The notes beneath the pieces were generated by a model, which ran no database searches, was not told the origin of the DNA, and was given only the letters and a program-made list of their open reading frames with translations. From assembly GCA_963556145.1 (NCBI GenBank), contig OY744466.1:4402001-4466000 (forward strand): 64,000 nucleotides of DNA, written 5' to 3'. This document shows, piece by piece, positions 21,494 through 32,494 of this stretch. This DNA is from Hygrocybe punicea (taxonomy: Eukaryota; Basidiomycota; Agaricomycetes; Agaricales; Hygrophoraceae). Position 1 is the stretch's first letter, and every line of letters begins with the position of its first letter. The position numbers and the translations under genes are program-made.

Positions 21494-22745
21494 GCAGGGT
21501 GCGCAGTAGCATACCATGTCACACAGTATCTTGAAAGTACTTGACAAGTATACTAAATATCATTACTGTAACATTCAACATGGTATTGTAACAGTATTCA
21601 GACATAAACTACAATACTTGTGCTCAAATTCATCTGAAGGTATGAAGGCAAATGAGACTTATACCCTTTCAATAACATCAAGCATTTTGTTTCACTACTT
21701 TTACTGTATCTACAGAAAAGTACTGTATAGTTCAGATAGAATACTTGCAGCCTAAGATGAATAAAAGTATTAAACTAGTAAGGAAGTTGTGCCACTTTCA
21801 CTACTAGGATACCTTTTGAATCCTTTCAAGATACAGTGTGAAATAGTATAGTACTGTTGCCATATTGTGGATTTAAGATACTGTGTCAATACTTTTAAGA
21901 TACTTTTATTATAATAAAAGTACTGGGTGACTTTCCGTAGGGTATAAATAATCTCAGAAACATTGATTACAACCACAAGTGGTAAGTAGACCCTGCTGCC
22001 GGATTGCCGCAAAGACCCCGGAAAATAATTTGAGCTCCAACAGCCTAAAACGACAGCATAAATGCAACTTCAAAGAAGGGGTTCGCGACCCCATCTTTGG
22101 ATTAAAACTATTTCTAGTAAACTAGCCGAGATCCTCAGCACTCAAATTTACCCGATGGTGCCTGTGTGCTGCACTCCGATAGTTATCTAACCCAAACTCA
22201 ACATAGAATTGACCAAATAGGATGTTTAAAAGTGTTTGCCCAGCTGACTCAGCACGGGGTTCCAGCTCCGATTGGCACCACGTTTATTACTCGACACATA
22301 AATAAGTCTTACGGAAAGTCACCCACTGAAACAGTATCTTAAAAGTATTGACACAGTATCTTAAATCTACAATATGGCAACAGTACTATACTATTTCACA
22401 CTGTATCTTGAAAGGATTCAAAAGGTATCCTAGTAGTGAAAGTGGCACAACTTCCTTACTAGTTTAATACTTTTATTCATCTTAGGCTGCAAGTATTCTA
22501 TCTGAACTATATGGTACTTTGCTGTAGATACAGTAAAAGTAGTGAAACAAAAGGCTTGATGTTATTGAAAAGGTATAAGTCTCATTTGCCTTCATACCTT
22601 CAGATGAATTTGAGCACAAGTATTGTAGTTTATGTCTGAATACTGTTACAATACCATGTTGAATGTTACAGTAATGATATTTAGTATACTTGTCAAGTAC
22701 TTTCAAGATACTGTGTGACATGGTATGCTACTGTGCACCCTGTGG
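21494..22745. repeat. Long inverted repeat (foldback 2)
   Basis: Arm about 21494-21945 recurs inverted at about 22303-22745 with scattered mismatches, around a spacer of some 360 bp. Arms are AT-rich and full of the degenerate motif AGTACTT/AAGTATT and ACAGTATCTT. The spacer has no ORF. Open frames in both arms encode the same short sequence because the arms are copies. It lies immediately upstream of, and may have truncated, the gene starting at 22775. Confidence 0.85.
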
Positions 22746-22774
22746 CATGGCACGTAAGTGAGACACTATTCAGC

Positions 22775-24092
22775 TGTTCAAAGCCGGATTAAACTGGAGG
22801 ATGCAGAATGCCCCACTTGCCACTTTGGTTTCTTTACTCCCAACCTCATCGCCCTTTCTCCCTCTTTGCCTGTGCTTGACTACATCTATAATTACCTCAT
22901 TGATATTCCGGTTGCTGACCAAAAACCCCTGCACGAGGTATGTGTCGATATACAACATAGGAATGTTTGGATTAATATTGTCTTACGCCTTGATGGTCAG
23001 GTGTTCGATTTACTTCGGCTCGCAATGGTTGGGGATGATGTCACGTTACCCGATCCGACATCCATTTTGCCGTACCTTGGGCTCTTCACCATTGTGATTT
23101 TGAGGCCAGAAGATGTGGTCGAATGTTTCATCTCCACGTCGCACCTGCCAAGTCTCTCCACCCTCCAAAATAATCGCTTTGTATCTGCCCCTGCCCGAAC
23201 ATCTCCAGCGAACCAAAATACTGCCCGGATATTTGACGTCCTGGCGATCACAGCCTCTACCCGTCAATCACCTAGCCTTATTCCGCTGTCACCTGCGGAT
23301 CCCAAATTTCAGGAACGGCGTTACTGGAGGTTGCCATTGAAAATTGAAGCTGTTCTCGCAGCACTGATGTCCCGGATTGGACCACACATGAAAGGCGAAG
23401 AGATTACTGTAGCGCTAGCCATCCGTGCTATCCTTACTCTATGAAATCTGGACAGGCGTGGCGTGAGGGTGATGGTTAGCAGAAGTCGACCTAGTGGCAG
23501 TGGTGGATCACGTGGGGGTCGCGGTGGCGGATCTGGTAGAGGTCGCGGGCGAGGCCCCGGTCGTGGGCAGCCAAGTGGTGGTGGTGGTAGACCCGGTGGT
23601 GGTAGTAGACCCAGTGGCGGCGTTCCAAAAGGCAACCTCCAAAGTAGGGAGCGCGATGAACCACCCCCTAAGAAAGGCCGAACGAAAGCAGGGGGCCATC
23701 ATAAGCGGCTCGACGAAAAAGATGTCTTGAAATCTTGCTCTTTAGGTGCGGCTGAGTTAGCATACAGTGACCAAAGTGGTGAGCAGTCTTCAGATAAAAA
23801 TTACGTACTGCGTGACCAAATTCGACAAACAGTCTCTCCGGAAAGAAACTCTCATGGAATCCACCCACGCGATTGGGAAGTAGCGTCGTCATTCTCCACC
23901 GTCGTCGATGATGGTTCTGTGCGAACAAGAAGCCCCGTTGATAATCCAGAATCGATGTCAATTGAATCTGACTCCGAAGTTGGCTGTAGTGAGTTGTCTT
24001 CAACACATGCACGCTCCACTCCACTGTACTCATTCCTGATAAAGATGATCCAGCTATATGGCGATTTGGGCCAGCATATAGATCCGATATGA
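22775..24092 (+). CDS. Unknown protein with RGG-rich C-terminal part (5' partial)
   Basis: Coding starts after an apparent acceptor (CTATTCAG, ending about 22774) whose donor lies in or beyond the foldback, so the 5' end is missing. Intron 22938-23000 (GTATGT to CAG, 63 bp) joins PLHE to VFDLLRLAM. The first frame ends at 23444; a further unresolved intron near 23405-23485 must connect to the frame ending at 24092. That part has an Arg-Gly-Gly box (GGSRGGRGGGSGRGRGRGPG), a basic patch (PPPKKGRTK) and a Ser-rich acidic tail. RGG boxes usually bind RNA or become methylated; nothing further can be said. Family not recognised. Confidence 0.5.
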
Positions 24093-24251
24093 TTATAGTT
24101 GCTGCAAGGGGTATAAGCCTTGTTTGAATCAATCATAGTCATACGAGTTGCGTGGAGCTCAAGTTCTGATTAGTTGCTCCTGCCCGTGCTATTAATCAGT
24201 CGAAGGTATCCGGTAACAGACTGGATGAATCAAGGTGGCGTTGGCGATGAT

Positions 24252-25250
24252 TCAAAGATCGAATGGTGATTGTGGCAATGTCGATGTCAGTGAATATGTT
24301 GTGCTGTTCTTCGGTGCATTGGGCACCTCAGAGCGCATTGAGGCATTGCTGGACCGTCGATCCTCGGAGAGTACTCCACTGCAACGGCAATAATTCCTGC
24401 TCTTCATTTTCCACCTCAAGATGGCCTGTGCCGATGCCATCTGGCGAATCTTCATTGAGAACAAATAATGATGTCAATAGTCTTATGCACTTCGTTGCAT
24501 TCATTGCATTACATCGGCCCAAGGAGACCGGTAAAATAGGCTCTAGTCCCGGATTTTGACGTATGCATGAGGTGATAATTCAGGAAGATGTTGCCCTGCG
24601 ACTGGGTGCGTGGCGCACTGAGTTGTCCAAACGGAACAAGGAGTGGGGATCCTTGAATATGTTCGCCCACCATGAAACCCCTTTGTCCAGAAGCGTACGG
24701 CGATAAAGCCAAAGGTGGGTGTCTCCTGCATGATGTTTCGCTTCCATTCTTCCCGTCCATAAATTGTCTTAGGCTGAGTCCTCGTCTTGAAATATACGCT
24801 TGAGCTTCATCGATAGCCAACGGGAGATACCCCAGTTGCGTCAGAATCTGCTGTGCAGCAACGAGCTCCTCGGCATCTGCTTGTGAGGAGCTAAGGTGAA
24901 GCAGGAGACTCTGCATGCAATCAGGTCCAATTGGGTGACCGAGTTCCTTGGAAATAGCATGGCGCTGGTAACCAGAATAGAACTGAAAAAAAGTTGATGA
25001 TATCGTGTAAATTGGATATCGTGTCAGTCGGACATATCCAATACCATCAGCCATAAGTCGCTCCGGTGCCAGAGAACCGATGGCGGCATGAGGGTTATCC
25101 AACACTCGCATCGGCAGCAGCTGGTTGGCGATCTCCATAGGCAGAAGGTGGGTGACCATGATGAGTTGAATATGTTGAATGCCCGCACTGCCTATATGAT
25201 TTATACCATTGCCCACCCACCACCGTCCAACGATCGCACAACAAGGACCT
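24252..25250 (-). pseudogene. Decayed NLR-type (NB-ARC/STAND) ATPase fragment
   Basis: Minus-strand frames contain LGYLPLAIDEAQAYI and SLRQFMDG, the conserved C-terminal part of the NB-ARC module in fungal NLR-like STAND proteins (usual form LGYLPLAIDQAGAYI). Upstream a hydrophobic strand and ELGHPIGPD fit the same module, joined over a likely short intron near 24985. Downstream the YRRTL motif continues only in another frame, so a frameshift is present. Neither the P-loop nor the N-terminal effector domain nor TPR/WD repeats are found, so this is a remnant. Full-length relatives sense non-self in fungi. Confidence 0.55.
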
Positions 25251-25616
25251 GGTAATAGGCCTAGGGTGGGGCTTGCCTAAGCGAGGCAAAGGTGCAATTA
25301 GCAGCGGCGCCGCATCGAACTTGACAAGCGTCGTCCAAGTGCCTCCGAGATCCCATAACTGACCTAGTACTGTACTCTCGCGAATTATAACAATTTGTCA
25401 CATCACAGAGGTCAATTGTATTGTTATCTCACCTGACCTTCCCACACTACCAGCCTTATAAGGCTGAAAAGCGTTATTTCGCAAGCTTAAGTCTAAACGA
25501 GGTAGGAGTGTGACAAAAGATATGGTCTCTGAGCGAGTGACAGGTGTGACACAGAGTCAGTGCTCTGTGCCCTCGCTGTCACTGTTGTTGCGGCTCATTT
25601 TCTTCATAGTTCTCAA

Positions 25617-27226
25617 ATGCCCCGCATTGACTCTGACCCAAACCTTCAAATCTGCCCTGATTTCGACTCAGAAGATTTTCTCGACATTCGAAACACCATT
25701 GCCCTTGCTACAGGCATCACAGCCGACCAGGCCGCTCTCAACCTCGCCGCTCCCTGGACAGCCCAAAACAACACCAAGAAGGCCGCCTGGGATGCTCAGC
25801 TCCAAGCCGACCAACTGGTAGATGACATTGCCACTTTAGCAGCCCAGGAGGCAGAGGCTGCCGCTCAGGCCATCCTAGACAAGGAGGCTGCTGAGGAGCT
25901 CAGGGAGGCAGAAAAGAAAAAACCCAAAATGCATACGTTCGACATAACCAAGTCAATCGGTGCGAACGTCTCCCAACACCCCTCCCCTTATGCCCTCAAG
26001 CGCCTCCGGAAGTTCGAATATGTCGAACTCTGGTATTTCACCCCCGAAGGCTGCAATGAGGCCACCATAACCCAACGCTCAGCAGCGGACGACACCTTCG
26101 GCATTACCAGATCCGAGGCCGACCTCATGGTCCTCAAGCCAGTTTCCTCCATCCGTGCATCCCGCAAAGCCCTGAGAGACGAAGACCTGTCCTGGGACCA
26201 AATGGAGATTGCCAGCACCCTCATGCTCCGCCACCAACGCCAACTCCACTGGCCCGAGGCCGCCACAGATGCGCTCTCCATCTTCTGGTACAAGCTATAT
26301 GCCCATGAACTGCGAGCCCAGTCAGACAGCCACCACATCCTCTTAATATACCAAGCCCAAGCCCGCCGGGAATGGCATGCAGCCTTGGAATGGAAAGATG
26401 CTGGCTTCAATATTGGCCTCATCGACAACGACCTCCTTGCAAAAATCACTCGCGAAAACTTTCACTTGGACTGCCTAGCTTGTCTTCGCGAGGTCAGTCC
26501 CCTTTCCCCCCTCTTCTGCTTCGTGCCCCAGCACACCCGCTTCGCTTCGTGCCCTGGCACAACCGCTTCGCTTTGTGCACACGTGCACCCGTTTTGCTTC
26601 GCTTTGTGCACGCGTGCACCTGTTTTGCTTCGCTTCGTGCTCCAGCACCCCGCTTCGCTTCACTTCACGCTGCACCCTGCCCCGCCCTGTGTGCTGCACC
26701 TCTGCATGCCCAGCCTTTGGCCCTCCCCTGCTTTGCTCTGCTTCAAGGATTTGCTTCACACTGCTAACCCTTCTGCCTCCAGGTCAGATCGCGCCCACAC
26801 TCTCCCCCTAGAGGCTGCCAAGGCAACCCCTCCACTGCAGGGCGAGGCCGTCACTCCCGCTCCAGATCGCCTCCCCCCCGCAGGCCTTGCCAGCGCTCCC
26901 CCGCCCCTAGAGGAGCCTCCTCCTCCCATCGGGTTTTTCAGGGGGGTGCACCCAACCTCGTGCCCTCGGTGTGCACCCTTTGCCTCGGATGCTACCGCCA
27001 CGACACTCTCCGCTGCAAGGCCACTCAGCTTTGGGACAACTCCCATATCCACTGCTGTCGCAACGACCAAGGCCGCCTCGTCAATCCCAACGGCTTGGTC
27101 CTCTGCTCAGACTGGCAACTCCCCCGAGGCTGCCCCAACCCCTCCCACCCCGACCGCCACGAGTGCTCCGGTTGCGGCAGCAGAGCGCATGGAGCCCAGG
27201 GCTGCCCTCGTGGCCAGAAAATCTAA
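25617..27226 (+). CDS. Gag-like protein of DIRS-like element 2
   Basis: Exons 25617-26492 and 26783-27226, 1320 nt, 439 residues. The 290-bp intron (GTCAGT to CCTCCAG) is phase 0 and unusually long and repetitive (CGCTTCGTGC-type repeats). The N-terminal half is helical and Ala/Glu-rich (AAQEAEAAAQAILDKEAAEE), followed by SWDQMEIASTLMLRHQRQL. Exon 2 begins with an Arg/Ser/Pro-rich linker and ends in the Cys/His domain: CTLCLGCYRHDTLRC, CCRNDQGRLVNPNG, LCSDWQLPRGC, HPDRHECSGCG and HGAQGC. The same domain ends the gag of element 1. Likely packages element RNA. Confidence 0.8.
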
Positions 27227-29036
27227 CCCAAAAACCCCCTACATCGCCAGCGCCTGGCTCCGCCTCCTCACAGAGGCAAACTTGTTACACAAATACCCCA
27301 CCCTCCCTCACCTTATCCAATTTGGCTTTGACGCAGGCATCCCTCCCATCTTCACCACCTTTGCGCCGGCCAACAGTCCCACTATCGCCCTACATGCAGC
27401 TGAATTCTCAGCCATCATTGCCAAGGAGTATGCCTGAGAATGACACTTTGGCCCTTTCTCTCAGGCCGAAGTGGAAGACCTCATTGGTCCTTTTCAGAGC
27501 TCTCCGCTCTCCCTCACCCCCAAAACCGGCAAAGAGTCATTTCGGATGGTACAGAATCTTTCTTTCCCATCGAAACCCTCTGCTGCAAGATCCTCAATCA
27601 ACTCTGCAATTGACTCAGACCAATTCCCCTGCACCTGGGGTACCTTCGCTACAATTTGCCTCCTCATCACCCGCCTCCCCCCAGGCTCCCAGGCTGCTGT
27701 ACGAGACATCGCCGAAGCACACCGAACTGTCCCAATCCTCCCCTCCCAATGGCCCAGCCTTGTGCTCCGCCTCCCTGGCCCTGATGCCTTTAATATTGAC
27801 ACCTGTAGCTGCTTCGGACTCTCCTCATCCTCAGGCAACCATGGCAAGCTGGGTGACGCTGGCACCGAACTCTTCCGTGCCCAGGGGATCGGCCCTGTCT
27901 CGAAGTGGAGCGATGACCACATCCTTTTCCGCATCCGCCGTGAGCACATCGCCCCCTACAATGAGCAGCGCTGGGGCTGGAATGCCAGCATCTTGGAAAA
28001 TGGGGGCCGTATCCACTCCGGCGGCCGCTTTTGGTACCAGGGTGCCACCATGCCTGATGACTCCCCTGAGGAATTCGACGAGGATGCCTCCTTCCCCATC
28101 CAAGACCTCTCGGCCTCCTCTCCCCGCTCCCTCCCTGACTCCGCCTTCTCTTATTGCCTGGACGACATTGACTCCATCTCTAAGATACTGGGCATCCCTT
28201 GGGAGGCTTCCAAGGACATCCCCTTCAACTTGGTGGTCCCCTTCATTGGCTTCTCTTGGGACCTGGAGCTCCGCTCAGTCGCCATCCCTTCTAAAAAGAA
28301 GGAGAAGTACCTGGCCACAATCACCCTTTGGGAGAAAGACCTGACGCATGTCCTTGAAGATGTCCAGAAGCTTTTTGGCAAGCTTCTCCATGCCAGCCTC
28401 GTCATCCCAATGGGACGCGCTTACCTTGCCAACCTGGAGGCCATGCTGGGGATCTTCCACGACAATCCTTTCAAGCCGCGCACTCCCCCTCGGGGCACTA
28501 CAGATGACCTCCGCTGGTGGTCCCACACTCTCTCCCAGCCTGACGTCTCCCACCCCATCCCCGGTCCCATTCCTGTCATCGACCTCAATGCCTACTCCGA
28601 TGCCAGCTCCTCAGGCATTGGAGTCACAATTGGACCCCATTGGTGCGCTTGGCGCCTGCTTTCAGGCTGGAAACGTGACAACAGGGACATCGGCTGGGCT
28701 GAAGCAGTCGGCTTCGAACTCCTGGTGCGATACGTTGTCGCCAGCAATCCTCCAGGCACTCACTTCAGGGTCTTCGGTGACAACCTTGGGGTTGTCCAGG
28801 GCTGGTGGAGAGGCCAGAGCCGCAACCCTCAAATCAATGGGGTCTTCAAGAGGATTCTCTCCTCCACAGCTGCCCCGGCCTACTCCATCCACTTGAGATA
28901 TGTGCCCAGCGAAGACAACCCCGCTGACCCACCTTCCAGAGGGATCTACCCCCTTCTCACCCTCCTGCTTCCCCCCCTTGACATCCCAGCCGAGATCACC
29001 CCCTTCATTGTCAACTTCGACACACCCATTCCTTGA
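27189..29036 (+). pseudogene. RT-RNase H (pol) of DIRS-like element 2, two nonsense codons
   Basis: ATG 27189 (MEPRAALVARK) overlaps the gag end in another frame. The frame is continuous for 616 codons except TGA at 27435 and 27441, at a site where relatives have charged residues; both fit CGA-to-TGA changes. RT: RMVQNLSFPSK, VRDIAEAHRTVPI and KWSDDH in place of the YxDD box. RNase H: AYSDASSSGIGV, WAEAVGFELL, VFGDNLGVV and DPPSRG, so the Asp/Glu set is visible. The stretch between palm and thumb is long and acidic. It overlaps the recombinase ORF by 137 nt. Confidence 0.8.
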
Positions 29037-30369
29037 CGTGAGTCCTGGTCTCCTCTCCACCCTGCTCCAACACCCCTCCCTGCCACCACCCCCCTCAACC
29101 CCAGTGCCCCCCCCGCTCTCAAACAGCAAGCAACGGTCCGGCACAGGGAAGGGAACCCCCTCCAAAAACCGGCCAGCTTGGAACTCCCCCCTTGCTTCCC
29201 ATGTCTCCTGCCCCCCTGCCCCCTCTGCCTATCGCCCTGGCCTGGTCCCCTCACCCTCTCACCTTCGTCCTCACTGCCTTGCCCGGGACCGCCTCCGAAT
29301 CTGGCGCCCCCCCCAGGCCCGCACCATCTTAGATGACCAGGGTGTCCCCACAAACCTGGCCCCAGAGGACCTCACCCGCATTGCAGATGTCCTTGAACAC
29401 ACTTGGGCTGAAAGCACCCAGGAAACATATGGCACCGGCCTCCTCCTGTTCCACATCTTCTGTGATGAGAAGAGTCTCCCAGAAAGTCAATGTGCCCCTG
29501 CCAGTGCAGTTCTCCTATCAGCCTTCACCGCCACTCTAACGGGCTCTTACACTGCCAAGTCAATTGGGAATTACCTCTATGGGGTATGGGCCTGGCATAT
29601 AATCCATGGCATCCCTTGGCACCCAAATGAACTCAAGACCCAGGGCATCCTAAAGGCTGCCATAGCCCTCCGCCCTGCATCCTCTAGGAGGAAGCCCCAT
29701 CTCCCTTTCACGGTTGATTACATCATGGCCCTTGGCTCGGACCTCTCCTTGTCAGTTCCCCTTGATTCCGCTGTCTTTGCCTGCCTCACGACCACCTTTT
29801 ACTCGGCTGCCCGCCTCGGTGAGTTCACTGTGAAAAACCTCAAACCAGGGTCCTTTCACAGCTCCACCCACGTCACCCCTGCACATGTATCTTCTGTCCA
29901 CGACCTCAATAACCTGCAAATGACATCCTTCCACATTCCTCACACAAAAACCTCAGCCACAGGAGAGGATGTCTTCTGGGCCAAACAACTTGGGCCCTCT
30001 GACCCCGAAGCTGCCCTGGCCAACCACTTGCGGATAAACCATCCCCCTGCCGATGGCCCGCTCTTTGCCTACCACTACGGCAAGGGCTTCCGGGCCCTCA
30101 CAAAAACCAAGATGCTAGAACGCCTGGCCAAGGCTGCCCGCAACTTGAATGTGGACCCCCTCCAAGGCCATGGCATCCGCATCGGATCAACCCTTGAATA
30201 CCTACTCCGAGGTGTCCCCTTCAATGTAATGAGGGCCAAAGGTCGCTGGGCTAGTGATGCCTTTCTCCTCTATCTGCGGAAACATGCCCAAATCATGGCA
30301 CCGTATATGCAGGCATCCCCTGCCCTACATGAAGGCTTCATTCGCCTTACAATGCCCCCAGTCCGTTAA
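28900..30369 (+). CDS. Tyrosine recombinase of DIRS-like element 2
   Basis: 489 residues, ATG at 28900 inside the end of pol in another frame. After a Pro/Ser-rich N-terminal region, the SAM-like core-binding part (WAESTQETYGTGLLLF) is followed by the catalytic domain: first Arg in SAARLGEFTV, HGIRIGSTLEYLLRG (His-x-x-Arg), GRWASDAFLLYLRKH with the nucleophilic Tyr. The C-terminus runs 30 residues past the Tyr, unlike element 1. All key residues are present and the frame is open, so this enzyme could be intact although pol is not. Confidence 0.85.
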   Translation: MCPAKTTPLTHLPEGSTPFSPSCFPPLTSQPRSPPSLSTSTHPFLDVSPGLLSTLLQHPSLPPPPSTPVPPPLSNSKQRSGTGKGTPSKNRPAWNSPLASHVSCPPAPSAYRPGLVPSPSHLRPHCLARDRLRIWRPPQARTILDDQGVPTNLAPEDLTRIADVLEHTWAESTQETYGTGLLLFHIFCDEKSLPESQCAPASAVLLSAFTATLTGSYTAKSIGNYLYGVWAWHIIHGIPWHPNELKTQGILKAAIALRPASSRRKPHLPFTVDYIMALGSDLSLSVPLDSAVFACLTTTFYSAARLGEFTVKNLKPGSFHSSTHVTPAHVSSVHDLNNLQMTSFHIPHTKTSATGEDVFWAKQLGPSDPEAALANHLRINHPPADGPLFAYHYGKGFRALTKTKMLERLAKAARNLNVDPLQGHGIRIGSTLEYLLRGVPFNVMRAKGRWASDAFLLYLRKHAQIMAPYMQASPALHEGFIRLTMPPVR

Positions 30370-30662
30370 CCTTTGTGAGTCCCTCTCCTTCCAGCTGCCT
30401 CCTAAAAAATGGGAACCGATGTTCACCCGTCGCGTTGTCGCCCTCCTATCAAGCCTTGGGTTTCGCTGCTCACACCAGTTCCTTCCCACAGGCCAGAATC
30501 GCTCTTTCCGGGGCCGGGAAGCCTCTTGGCTTTCACCCAACCCCTCTCTTCATCATTTTCTCCCTTCCTGCTTCTCTGATCCCTACAAAAGTAGTTATCC
30601 TATCTTGTGCTTCCCTCTCCCTTCTGCAATCTGAGTTCACCGCAACGTCATCTCAAAGATCC

Positions 30663-31228
30663 TGTTACGTTTTACCCCGATTTAACCCCCGCTTCCGACC
30701 CCGACGTCCCTGACTCAACGTCACAAGACAACATCATAACCTGGGTCCGGAACATCGTCGAAGACAACCAACGACGGTATCCCAATCCCCGTGATTACCC
30801 TCATCAACCGATCACCGCCGATACATCATACACGTTGATTCAAGCACTCAATAACACCGCACAACACAATCATCGGATCAGCTGTCTGCTGACACCGGAC
30901 CTGCAACACAGCCGTTGGCCACCTCGTTGGCACCCCAAAACGCATAGACCACGAAGCCAAGCAAGACGCCGTTCATCCCGGAGCTTATCCTCCACGCAGC
31001 CACGCATGACGAAGAAGCCGGCCCTGAAGTTGTTCACTAGTATATAATCATTGACATTCGTAGTCAATAACTTTAAGTTTAGTATAGCTACTCTTCCCCC
31101 GATCGCTACCACGAAACCCAGATACCTCTCCTCTCCTATCCGTTTGTACTTGCTTTTCTCTATACACGCATCCTCGTTTGGTTTATTGTTGCCGGAGTTC
31201 GCCGCAATACGAACAGCGATCCGTAACA
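30663..31228 (+). repeat. 5' LTR of the chromovirus
   Basis: TATA box TATATAA at 31041-31047. AAGTTTAGTAT at 31075-31085, 34 nt downstream of the TATA start, is where the transcript is expected to begin. Ends with GCGATCCGTAACA. Confidence 0.95.
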
Positions 31229-31230
31229 TA

Positions 31231-31241
31231 ATACTAAACTT
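31231..31241 (+). other. Primer-binding site (self-priming type)
   Basis: ATACTAAACTT begins 2 nt after the LTR end. It is not a TGG-type tRNA complement. It is the exact reverse complement of 31075-31085 in the LTR, at the expected RNA 5' end. Complementarity is exactly 11 nt and stops on both sides, as in Tf1/sushi-type elements, which prime reverse transcription with their own 5' end. Confidence 0.7.
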
Positions 31242-31480
31242 TCTCTACTCCCTCGACAATAAACCAAGACGTCCTGGAACCCCGACGATACCAAACCCCA
31301 GACTCAGAACGCGACGACGAATATCATCTCGCGCCCGAAACGTCAGATACCTCTGACGACGACTTCGACCAATACGTCGCAACACAGACAAGTGTCCGAA
31401 CCGCGCCTTTCCCCTCGTCATCATTTCCTCCTCCAACATCTACTTCTCACTATCAATCTCAATTCCACACCCAAACCAGA

Positions 31481-32494
31481 ATGTCAGACACCGAAGAGAA
31501 CCACGAAACCCGAGACACCACCACTGTTGCACCCGCAGCCCCGTCGCCTCCAAAATCTCATATTGCTCCGCCGACTAAATACGATGGGAACAAAGAAGGA
31601 TTCAAAACATTCTTCCGCAGTGCCTTCATCTACATCCGTGCAAACAGGACTGCATTCGACAGTGAAGAAAAACAAATCCTTTTTATCCTCTCGTACCTGC
31701 AAGGCGGACTCGCTGGACGATGGGCAGACGAGTATGTCGACATTGCCCTACAGCACTCCCCCATCAACTTCGGATCCCTGGAGGACTTCACCAAGGAATT
31801 TAAGCGGCACTTTGAGAAACCGGATCAGAAGAAGGACGCATTGACAAAGTTGAACGACCTGCGCCAAGGAAAAATGACAGCCGATGAATTTTGGATTGAG
31901 TTTGACACTCTCCGACGCATCGCTGGACTTGGCGAACTCTTGAACGACAAATATCTCATTCAACTCGTCGAATTACATATGAACAAACCATTGATCGACC
32001 AGATCTATACCGGTATGAAGATCCCAACCACCGTCGACGAATGGCGTACGCAAACGGTTCAATTGGACCAACAATGGCGACGTCGTCAGAACCAGATACG
32101 ATCCATGAGTTCACCCACAAAAACACGATATAACCCAAACACACCAACCGCATCGACAACCCCCCGACCACAACAAATATCGACACCTCGTCCACAGTCA
32201 GAATCTGTCCCGATGGACGTCGATACACGACAAACGACACCCCGACAGCAAACGTTTACTCGTTTAACGGACGAGCAACGGTTGGATTTCATGCAAAAAG
32301 GAATCTGTTTCAAATGTCGACAACCCGGACATATCTCACGCAATTGTCCGGAACAACAAGGACGGCAACAGATTCGTTCTATGGAAACTGTTCAACAAAC
32401 GCCGAGACAACAACAAGACGATGGCAAAGACGCTCGAATTGCCGCATTAATGGATGAGTTGGCAGCGATGAAGTTGAAGCAAGAGGGTTTTTGA
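31481..32494 (+). CDS. Chromovirus Gag
   Basis: 337 residues, ATG 31481. Retrotransposon-gag helical domain at about residues 25-200 (FKTFFRSAFIYIRANRT, LEDFTKEFKRHFEKPDQK, LNDLRQGKMTADEFWIEF). After a Pro/Thr/Gln-rich linker a single zinc knuckle CFKCRQPGHISRNC lies at about residues 275-288. The protein forms the virus-like particle and binds RNA. The stop TGA (32492-32494) directly follows the heptamer GGGTTTT (32485-32491), and pol lies in the -1 frame. Confidence 0.9.
   Translation: MSDTEENHETRDTTTVAPAAPSPPKSHIAPPTKYDGNKEGFKTFFRSAFIYIRANRTAFDSEEKQILFILSYLQGGLAGRWADEYVDIALQHSPINFGSLEDFTKEFKRHFEKPDQKKDALTKLNDLRQGKMTADEFWIEFDTLRRIAGLGELLNDKYLIQLVELHMNKPLIDQIYTGMKIPTTVDEWRTQTVQLDQQWRRRQNQIRSMSSPTKTRYNPNTPTASTTPRPQQISTPRPQSESVPMDVDTRQTTPRQQTFTRLTDEQRLDFMQKGICFKCRQPGHISRNCPEQQGRQQIRSMETVQQTPRQQQDDGKDARIAALMDELAAMKLKQEGF
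32485..32491 (+). promoter_or_regulatory. Putative -1 ribosomal frameshift site
   Basis: G GGT TTT in the gag frame is a canonical X XXY YYZ heptamer, immediately before the gag TGA. The -1 frame is open into pol with no ATG of its own for some 80 codons, so Gag-Pol by frameshift is the natural reading. Confidence 0.6.

Larger units (their letters stand above)
25430..30662 (+). mobile_element. DIRS-like retrotransposon 2
   Basis: Gag, RT-RNase H and tyrosine recombinase in the same order as element 1 but with different sequence. A promoter-like CCTTATAAGGCTG lies at about 25452. The chromovirus at 30663 is inserted about 290 bp after the recombinase stop; GATCC at 39467 resumes what may be the 3' flank of this element. 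Terminal repeats were not identified. Confidence 0.8.

Noticed and set aside
21516..22721. Two nearly identical 79-codon ORFs
   Set aside because: They are mirror images in the two arms of a foldback; identity reflects the repeat, not coding constraint.
26372..26767. 131-codon ORF rich in Arg, Pro and His over the DIRS 2 gag intron
   Set aside because: It overlaps the repetitive intron of gag and has no independent support.
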